This document shows, one piece after another, positions 6,746-12,544 of a stretch of 12,544 nucleotides of DNA (the first letter of the stretch is position 1; the number at the start of each line of letters is the position of its first letter). The translations under genes and the position numbers were made by a program. A model generated the notes under the pieces. That model was not told the DNA's origin. It searched no databases and saw only the letters and a list, made by a program, of their open reading frames with translations. Source of the stretch: JANXUC01 sp043749225 (GTDB taxonomy: Bacteria > Acidobacteriota > Terriglobia > Terriglobales > Acidobacteriaceae); the NCBI GenBank assembly GCA_043749225.1, contig JAYVEP010000106.1, positions 1 to 12,544 on the forward strand, read 5' to 3'.

Positions 6746-9700
6746 ATGTTGAGAACAAATAGATTCACGTTGATGTATCTGTTCTTTATTGTTGTTGTGC
6801 TCACGCTGGTGCCTTCGGCCAATGCTCAGAGCGCGAACGATGGTTCCGTGCTTGGTATTGTGACCGACGCTACGGGGGCCGCAATTCCTAGTGCCAACTT
6901 ATCGCTCCACAATACGCAGACAGGCAACACTCTAGCCGCAACTACCGATGCGGCGGGCGCGTACGTTTTTTTGGTCGTTCCGCCCGGCGAGTATGAGTTA
7001 ACCGCCTCCAAAGACGGATTCAAACAAAACATACGGTCTGCTTTTGCCGTACATGCCGCCGAGCACGTGCGAGCGGATGCGGCGCTGGCAGTGGGTGCCA
7101 TCAGCGAGATCATCACCGTCTCAACTACGCCGCCGGTGGTGAACACGACGACTGCCAACGAAGGTAATACCGTGACCGGAGAGCAAGTGAACACTCTGCC
7201 GCTGACCAACCGCGTTTTCACGCAATTGGTGAGTCTGGAGCCGGGTGTGTCGGCTCCGATCTATCAAAATCCAGGGTTCGGTTCCAACTCCAATGTGAGT
7301 TTTGCCGTCAACGGGGTTCGTCCGGATGAGAACAATCTCCTGGTCGATGGCGTGCGCAACGTTGACACCTACGGCGGCAACGCCTTTGTCTCGCCGAATT
7401 TGTATGCAATTTCTGAATTCCGCGTGGAGAGCAACGACTACTCAGCAACCTCGGGTCGCTCAGCCGGTGCTGCCGTGAACCTTATCACACGCTCGGGCAC
7501 CAATCGTCTCCACGGCGACGTGTTTGAATTCTTCCGTAATGACAAACTCAACGCACCATTCCGCGAGTCCGGCGGCGTGAAACCTGAAAACCGTTACAAC
7601 GATTTTGGCTATGACATTGGCGGGCCGATCAAGAAAGACCGCATCTTTTTCTTCTGGTCGCAGGAGTGGAGACGCATCATTCAAAGTGGTGGAACACATC
7701 CCCTCACCACACCAACTGCGGCGGAACGGGGTGGCGATTTCAGTGCTCGCCCCGATCCGGTCATTGACCCATCCACGGGGCTGCCCTTCCCAGGCAACAT
7801 CATTCCTACAAATCGAATCGACAACAATGCCACGCTATTGCTGCAGACATATTTTCCTATACCCAATGTTGTCGGCAACCCAAACTTTAACTTCATCTCA
7901 CAAGATCCCGACTACACTCGGTTTCGTGAGGAACAGGTACGCGTCGACGCGAAGCTTACAGACAAATTCAATCTTTTCGGAAGATTTACTCAAGATAGCG
8001 TCCTCCTGTACAACCCGTACGGGCTGTTTGGAGAGAATCCATATCCCAAGGTTGGCGGGTCGACGCAAAATTTTCCGATTTACAACTGGGCCGTGCATCT
8101 TTCCTATGCTCCAACTCCCACGTTCTTCACAGAGTTTTCGATGGGGATGTATTTCGGGAATGATAAGTCTCTGGCGAACGGTCCACTGTCCAGCCGCAGC
8201 CGCGCTCCCGGTCTCACCCTGCAGGAGGCGTTTCCTCTCAACGAAGGCAACCGCATCCCCACGATTTTCTTCGGCAGCATCTATTCGGGAATCGTCGAGC
8301 AATGGTTTTTCCACAATGATGCTTTCAGTATTCCGTTTCAAAGCTCCAATACCTGGATTAAAGGCCGCCACACGATCCGCTTTGGCGTGGATTTCACCCC
8401 GGAAGGCAAGAGCGAACTGGCCAACCCTTCCAACAACAACACCAACGGCAGCTTCACCTTCAACGGCGATCATACGGGCAACGCTCTAGCCGACATGCTT
8501 CTCGGAGTGTCCACCAACTATTCGGAGACCGCCCTCGATCCGTTTGGCAAGTACCGCTGGTTCAACCTGGAGCCGTATGTCGAAGATCAGGTAAAGCTCG
8601 GCAACGTGACGCTAACTGCGGCGCTACGCTACGAGTACTACCAGCCGGAATACGAACAACACAACAATTTTGGCGCGTTTGTGCCGTCGCTTTGGAAAGC
8701 AGCGAACGCGCCTACCGTCAACCCGGACGGCACCATCGTCCCCGGTTCCGGAGACTTGCTCAACGGCGTAGTTGTGGCGGGCAAAACCTCTCCCTATGGC
8801 CGTGCTCTTTTCCCAACTCACAGAAATGCGTTCGCGCCTCGCTTGGGCATTGCATGGGATCCATTTGGCAACGGCAAGACCTCCATTCGAGCGGGTTATG
8901 GAATTTTCTACGACCGCTGGGGTTCCTACAGCCAGTTTGGTCTGGCGAGCCCGCCTTTTAACAGTTCTGTGAGCATCTCCGGTGCGTCGCTGGATAACCC
9001 AGCGGGCACCAGCGGAGCACTTTTCCCTTCAGGGTTGAACGCTCCGTTGGCGCCATGGAAATATCCGACGGTCCAAAAATGGTCGCTCAGCGTGCAACGC
9101 GAAGTGTTGCCGGATACTGCGGCCACGATCGGCTACGTCGGTACGCGCGGGACCCATCTTCTGGGCAACCTGGATATCAATCAGGGCGCGCCGAACGCTT
9201 CCGTAGCGAATGGGTCCATTGCTACAGATTCTGTTCGACCGTTCCGAGGATTTTCTGCCATCCAGGGCTATGCTGACATCTTCAATTCAAACTACAACGC
9301 CCTGCAGGCATCCCTCGTACACCGCCTGAAGCACGGCGTTTCGTTCCAGGCGTCCTACACATACTCCAAGGTACTGACCGATAACTCCGGTCCGAACGCT
9401 TATCCGAGCTTTCCTCAAAACTCTTATGACATCCACGGAGAGTACGGGCCAGCGGATTTTGACCTGACTCACATTCTCACCATTAACTATTCCTGGGACC
9501 TTCCTTTCTTTAAGTCCACGCATGGTTTTGCCAAGGCTGCTTTGGATGGCTGGCAACTCTCCGGCATTACGAGTTTCCAGTCAGGCCAGCCACTTTCGGT
9601 GATCTTCTTTGGGGACCCGGCGGGAGTGGGCCTTTTCGGAAAAGAACGCCCAAATCAAATCGCCAATCCCTTTGTTGCGGGGCCGGTGCTATCGAATCCT

Positions 9701-10081
9701 GATTCTCGATGCGCGACGACTATCTCCCAGGGCGGCACAGCCGCGGACCGCGTCCACACGCGGGACACCCGGTTCAATCCTTGCGCTTTCGCGTTTCAAA
9801 CTCCGGGAACCTTTGGCAATGCTCACCGAGGCTCGCTGCGCGGACCTCACACGCAAAACTGGGATCTTGGCTTGATGAAGAACTTTGTCCTGCGTGAATC
9901 GACGAGTCTTCAGTTTCGCGCCGAAGCGTTCAATCTCTTCAACCATCCCAACCTGGGAGGACCGGATCTAGCGGTCGACGACAATCAGAGTCCGGCCCCA
10001 GGTGTGGCGCCACCATTTGGCAAGATATTCGGTTCGCAGCAACCAAGAATCCTGCAAATGAGTCTGGCTCTGAAGTTCTGA
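6746..10081 (+). CDS. TonB-dependent receptor, Oar-like, with carboxypeptidase-regulatory-like N-terminal domain
   Basis: This outer-membrane protein of 1111 residues likely imports oligosaccharides using TonB-ExbBD energy. A signal peptide (1-27, ending SANA) precedes a carboxypeptidase-regulatory-like beta-sandwich (about 31-126, with GIVTDATGAAIPSA and the pattern TDAAGAYVFLVVPPGEYEL). A plug domain follows (about 130-260, with TLPLTNRVFTQLVSLEPGV and VNLITRSGTNRLHG). The rest is a very long beta-barrel rich in aromatic strand motifs, such as YGIFYDRWG and FNLFNHPNLG. It ends in the strand MSLALKF with a terminal Phe, the usual outer-membrane insertion signal. The ATG at 6746 is used because GGAG at 6734-6737 precedes it and the signal peptide starts there; an in-frame TTG at 6722 is less likely. 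No SusD-like partner is adjacent, which is normal for this acidobacterial type. Substrate is inferred only from neighbouring glycosidases. Confidence 0.92.
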   Translation: MLRTNRFTLMYLFFIVVVLTLVPSANAQSANDGSVLGIVTDATGAAIPSANLSLHNTQTGNTLAATTDAAGAYVFLVVPPGEYELTASKDGFKQNIRSAFAVHAAEHVRADAALAVGAISEIITVSTTPPVVNTTTANEGNTVTGEQVNTLPLTNRVFTQLVSLEPGVSAPIYQNPGFGSNSNVSFAVNGVRPDENNLLVDGVRNVDTYGGNAFVSPNLYAISEFRVESNDYSATSGRSAGAAVNLITRSGTNRLHGDVFEFFRNDKLNAPFRESGGVKPENRYNDFGYDIGGPIKKDRIFFFWSQEWRRIIQSGGTHPLTTPTAAERGGDFSARPDPVIDPSTGLPFPGNIIPTNRIDNNATLLLQTYFPIPNVVGNPNFNFISQDPDYTRFREEQVRVDAKLTDKFNLFGRFTQDSVLLYNPYGLFGENPYPKVGGSTQNFPIYNWAVHLSYAPTPTFFTEFSMGMYFGNDKSLANGPLSSRSRAPGLTLQEAFPLNEGNRIPTIFFGSIYSGIVEQWFFHNDAFSIPFQSSNTWIKGRHTIRFGVDFTPEGKSELANPSNNNTNGSFTFNGDHTGNALADMLLGVSTNYSETALDPFGKYRWFNLEPYVEDQVKLGNVTLTAALRYEYYQPEYEQHNNFGAFVPSLWKAANAPTVNPDGTIVPGSGDLLNGVVVAGKTSPYGRALFPTHRNAFAPRLGIAWDPFGNGKTSIRAGYGIFYDRWGSYSQFGLASPPFNSSVSISGASLDNPAGTSGALFPSGLNAPLAPWKYPTVQKWSLSVQREVLPDTAATIGYVGTRGTHLLGNLDINQGAPNASVANGSIATDSVRPFRGFSAIQGYADIFNSNYNALQASLVHRLKHGVSFQASYTYSKVLTDNSGPNAYPSFPQNSYDIHGEYGPADFDLTHILTINYSWDLPFFKSTHGFAKAALDGWQLSGITSFQSGQPLSVIFFGDPAGVGLFGKERPNQIANPFVAGPVLSNPDSRCATTISQGGTAADRVHTRDTRFNPCAFAFQTPGTFGNAHRGSLRGPHTQNWDLGLMKNFVLRESTSLQFRAEAFNLFNHPNLGGPDLAVDDNQSPAPGVAPPFGKIFGSQQPRILQMSLALKF

Positions 10082-10095
10082 CCGAGAGGTGAACA

Positions 10096-10350
10096 TTGTT
10101 GTCATTTCAATCGATTAGCCTCGGAATCTTGCTGGTGCTAGCCGGTGACGTCCTTTCTGCAGCCCAGACACCCTGTGCTCAGCCTTCATTGAATGGGTCG
10201 TTTCTGCAGCCGTTTCTAGGAGACTCCTGGACGCCGGAGCAATGGAGAGAAGAGTTCAGGTTGATGGGGAGAGCATGTATCCACCAAATGGTCCTGCAAT
10301 GGACCGTGGACAGCAAGAGTAGGACCACGGTCTACCCGTCTCGCCGGTGA
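10096..10350 (+). pseudogene. Truncated DUF4434-type secreted protein (N-terminal remnant)
   Basis: From a TTG at 10096, with GAGAGGTG just upstream (about 10084-10091), the frame encodes 84 residues and stops at TGA 10348-10350. It starts with a signal peptide (SISLGILLVLAGDVLSA). It then has NGSFLQPFLGDSWTPEQWREEF and MVLQWTVDSKSRTTVYPS, which I recognise as the first strands and helix of DUF4434 TIM-barrel proteins, where the family normally continues for some 200-300 residues. Here the other two frames also close soon after (TAG at 10367 in one; about 33 more codons to a TAG near 10453 in the other), and no matching continuation is visible. It is therefore best read as a deletion remnant, although a one-base error plus poor recognition cannot be fully excluded. 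It sits 14 nt after the TonB receptor and was probably the last gene of that operon. Confidence 0.6.
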
Positions 10351-10477
10351 GCCTTCGCAATCAGCTTAGATGCTTAACGAATCCACGTCCGCTGCCGCGC
10401 ATTGTTCTCGAAACCCGTGGTCAGCAACTAGTCGCTATCGAGGTGAAAGGGTAGCCGCCACGCGGAGTCCAACCGAG

Positions 10478-10714
10478 TTGCCTCTGCAAAACCGTGGATT
10501 GACGGCGATTCGCGGAGCCATGTCTTTGATCGCCATATTGCTCATCGTGCAGATCTGGTTGCTAAGCGCAGCCTTGGAGTCTTTCCTCTCCGGAAATCGT
10601 AAGACCGCACTCCCAGCCGTAGTCTTCTCCGGTTTGATGTTTCTGGTCTGCTTGGGTCTCTACGCTTTCGTTGCTCGAGTAGATTCGGGGGACCACGGCC
10701 CGGGTGAGTGTTGA
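10478..10714 (+). CDS. Small two-helix membrane protein, DUF6755-like
   Basis: This is a short protein of about 78 residues with two hydrophobic segments: MSLIAILLIVQIWLLSAALE, then ALPAVVFSGLMFLVCLGLYAFV. The connecting loop is FLSGNRKT. The pattern 'QxWLLxAxLE..L.G....ALPA..AS...F' recalls the small uncharacterised acidobacterial membrane proteins called DUF6755; this is from memory and tentative. The start is uncertain. An in-frame TTG at 10478 has GGAG ten bases upstream and leaves a short N-terminus (LQNRGLTAIRGA), as in the family. An ATG at 10370 would add 36 residues of unconvincing sequence without a ribosome site. Function unknown; inner membrane. It is preceded by 127 nt of decayed or non-coding DNA. 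Confidence 0.5.
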   Translation: MPLQNRGLTAIRGAMSLIAILLIVQIWLLSAALESFLSGNRKTALPAVVFSGLMFLVCLGLYAFVARVDSGDHGPGEC

Positions 10715-10810
10715 CTCATTTTCATAACGTATCTTGATTCCGCCACAAATCTTCCTGAAAGCACCTCCATGCGAGTCGAAGACTTTTCTTTTTGCTCGTT
10801 TCCTGCGATT

Positions 10811-10826
10811 ATATGGGAGACCATAT
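10811..10826. promoter_or_regulatory. Perfect 16-bp inverted repeat over the MarR gene's ribosome site and start codon
   Basis: ATATGG (10811-10816), spacer GAGA (10817-10820), CCATAT (10821-10826). The arms are perfectly complementary. The site covers the GGGAGA ribosome site and runs into the ATG at 10825. MarR proteins bind palindromes of about 16-20 bp near their own promoters, so an autoregulatory operator is plausible. The same sequence could fold in mRNA and hide the ribosome site. Confidence 0.45.
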
Positions 10827-11352
10827 GTTTTCAGGGCCCGTACCCACCACAAAGTATCCGGTATCTTCGCCATCCGAACCAGCCAGCCAGTCGATCCTGG
10901 ACTCGATCCGCCGCATTGTTCGAGGGTTGAGAGTTTCATCCAAGAATGCTGAAAGTAGTTTGGGAATTAGTGGAGCTCAGCTTTTTGTTCTTCAAAAACT
11001 TGCTGGATCCGCTCGTCTTTCTATGAATGAACTGGCCAGGCGCACCCTGACCCATCAAAGCTCGGTTTCAGTCGTGGTCAGCCGGCTTGTCGAACGTGGT
11101 CTCGTCCTTCGGACACCCTCGAAGGCAGATGCAAGAAGATTGGACCTCGGTTTGAGCGCTAAAGGCCAACAATTCCTGAAGAAAGCTCCGCCGACAACCC
11201 AAGAGCGGTTGATTTTAGCCATCGACAAACTACCCCAGAGACAGCGAGTGAGACTCGACGCTCTCCTCAAACTCGTTGTCATGAACGCAGGTCTTTCCGA
11301 AGAATCGCCTGAGCTCTTCTTTGAGAGCGAGAAAGAAGAAATCCGAAAATGA
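10825..11352 (+). CDS. MarR-family transcriptional regulator
   Basis: This dimeric winged-helix DNA-binding protein has 175 residues. A first helix at about 22-40 leads to the central wHTH. The helices LSMNELARRT and HQSSVSVVVSRLVERGL (66-93) form the recognition unit. The wing TPSKADARRLDLGLSAKG (97-113) carries the family's D-x-R-R motif (D102, R104, R105), and C-terminal helices at 123-155 provide dimerisation. I chose the ATG at 10825, which has GGGAGA at 10815-10820 just before it. An ATG at 10813 and a TTG at 10792 in the same frame would only extend a poorly conserved tail. The start lies in a perfect palindrome, suggesting autoregulation. The stop overlaps the next start as ATGA (11349-11352), so it is coupled to, and probably controls, the CLC gene. 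Ligand unknown. Confidence 0.88.
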   Translation: MFSGPVPTTKYPVSSPSEPASQSILDSIRRIVRGLRVSSKNAESSLGISGAQLFVLQKLAGSARLSMNELARRTLTHQSSVSVVVSRLVERGLVLRTPSKADARRLDLGLSAKGQQFLKKAPPTTQERLILAIDKLPQRQRVRLDALLKLVVMNAGLSEESPELFFESEKEEIRK

Positions 11353-12544
11353 AAGTCCGCGGAGATTTTGCCGCTAACCAAAGACTGGTCCTGATTGCAA
11401 CCATCTCGGTATTTATTGGCGCGGTATGCGCATTCGTAGCCGTCTTGTTGCTTGCGATGATCCGCTTTTTCACGAAGCTCTTCTATTTTCACCAACTGTC
11501 GTTAATACCTCGATCACCTTCGGGCAGCCCATTAGGACTTCTCATGATCCTTGTACCTGTCCTGGGAGGGATCATCATTGGATTGATGGCGCGGTACGGC
11601 TCCGAAAGAATTCGCGGCCATGGAATTCCGGAGGCTCTGGAAGCAATTCTTTTCGGGAAAAGCATCATGTCGCCGAAAGTGGCCATCCTCAAGCCGCTGT
11701 CTTCGGCAATTTCCATTGGTTCGGGTGGTCCGTTCGGAGCCGAAGGCCCCATTATCATGACGGGCGGCGCGATTGGATCGATCATCGCGCAGGGATTTCA
11801 CTTGACCGCGGCGGAAAGAAAGACGCTGCTGGTGGCCGGTGCTGCAGCGGTATGTCAGCTACTTTTGCCTCTCCGATTGCAGCCGTGTTGCTCGCGGTTG
11901 AGCTTCTGCTTTTTGAATGGAAGCCGCGCAGTTTGGTGCCCGTAGCGCTTGCCAGCGCTGTGGCTGCGGCTCTTCGTTCTCACTTACTCGGAGCAGGGCC
12001 ACTTTTTCCAATTCCAGCCCATGCTGCCGTTGAGTGGCCCAGTCTCATCGCGGCTGCTATTGTCGGCTTGGCAGCGGGCGCGTTCTCGTGGTTGCTGAGC
12101 ACCTCGCTCTACAAACTCGAAGATCTGTTCGAGCACATACCCGTTCACTGGATGTGGCGGCCTGCCATCGGGGGATTAGTTGTCGGAATTGGAGGATACT
12201 TTCAGCCACGCGCACTGGGTGTTGGCTACGACGTGATCGGCGATCTTCTACAGGGACATCTCGTCGCGTCCTTCGTGTTGGGCTTGGTCGCGGTGAAATG
12301 CGTTATCTGGATGGTCTCGCTTGCCTCGGGAACCTCGGGTGGGGTCTTGGCCCCTCTATTAATTATGGGATGTTCGTTGGGGGCGCTGGAATCGCACCTT
12401 CTGCCCGCTGGCAGCCATTCGCTTTGGCCACTCGTAAGCATGGCAGCGGTTTTAGGCGGAATGATGCGCGCGCCTCTCACCGCCGTGATATTTGCGCTGG
12501 AACTCACGCGTGATATTGATGCGCTACCCCCGCTTCTGATCGCC
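11349..12544 (+). CDS. CLC-family chloride channel / Cl-/H+ antiporter, frameshifted and cut by the window end
   Basis: This polytopic inner-membrane protein moves chloride or a related anion across the membrane. The first frame runs 11349-11850 and shows GHGIPE (90-95, the selectivity-loop position usually written GSGIP) and SGGPFGAEGP (125-134, the GxEGP motif; E132 is the expected gating glutamate). It then derails into a stop at 11943-11945. Adding one G to the GG at 11849-11850 gives AAAGMSATFASPIAAVLLAVEL, exactly what the family has there. That frame stays open from 11852 to the window end through ASGTSGGVLAPLL and APLTAVIFALELTRD. About 400 residues are present; the C-terminus, with any CBS domains, lies outside. 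ATGA overlap with the MarR gene implies coupled expression. The break is a base-calling error or a recent mutation. Confidence 0.85.

Noticed and set aside
7605..8489. Plus-strand open frame of 294 codons inside the TonB receptor gene
   Set aside because: It is wholly inside the receptor in another frame; the composition (Ser/Arg-rich) is typical of a shadow, and no ribosome site or domain is visible.
10347..10455. Continuation of the DUF4434 remnant after adding a G at 10346-10347, as in the two other frame breaks
   Set aside because: The extra frame gives only about 35 residues (ending near ETRGQQLVAIEVKG) before a TAG and does not resemble the DUF4434 continuation, so a one-base repair does not restore the gene.
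11943..12513. Plus-strand open frame at 12034-12513 as a separate protein
   Set aside because: The correct frame over this stretch encodes conserved CLC helices; this one is Arg/Cys-rich shadow sequence.
1..12544. CRISPR arrays, tRNA or rRNA genes, insertion sequences, transposases, attachment sites
   Set aside because: No regularly spaced repeats, tRNA-like cloverleaf, rRNA-like stretches, transposase motifs or terminal inverted repeats were seen on either strand.

Overview
The window looks like a chromosomal fragment of an Acidobacteriota (Terriglobia-type) bacterium. The main clue is a very large outer-membrane protein built as signal peptide, carboxypeptidase-regulatory-like domain, TonB plug and long barrel (6746-10081), an architecture strongly expanded in that phylum. 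Secreted glycosidases with Ig-like repeats and moderately high GC fit this. The assignment is inferred from gene content, not from a marker gene. All genes found are on the + strand.

Region 1 (1-3401) is a tight sugar-catabolic operon. It holds the tail of an unidentified protein, a ROK-family sugar kinase, a GlmS-like SIS-domain sugar-phosphate isomerase or deaminase that overlaps the kinase by 11 nt, and a fucose-permease-type (FHS) MFS transporter. Kinase, SIS deaminase and FHS permease together recall the N-acetylglucosamine (nagK / nagB-II / nagP) modules of other bacteria, so an amino sugar is the best guess for the substrate.

Region 2 (3402-10350) is a secretion and uptake block, probably for the same or a related polysaccharide. 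A structured leader of about 190 nt with a strong hairpin and direct repeats leads into a secreted multidomain protein (3593-5559: beta-sandwich, two Ig-like domains, a clan GH-A-like catalytic domain). Next come a secreted beta-propeller (GH43-like) protein, the TonB-dependent receptor, and a truncated remnant of a DUF4434-type protein. The proposed flow is: outside enzymes cut the glycan, the TonB receptor imports products, the FHS permease carries monosaccharide into the cytoplasm, and the ROK kinase plus SIS enzyme send it into glycolysis.

Region 3 (10351-12544) is unrelated in function. It has a small two-helix membrane protein, then a MarR-type regulator whose start region lies in a perfect 16-bp palindrome, translationally coupled (ATGA overlap) to a CLC chloride channel/antiporter that runs off the window end.

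Two long genes (the secreted GH-A-like gene and the CLC gene) each carry a -1 frame disruption that is repaired by adding one G to a GG pair. Both proteins are otherwise intact on each side. A base-calling or assembly error is as likely as real mutation. The best leads are the structured leader, the unassigned GH-A-like enzyme and the MarR palindrome.
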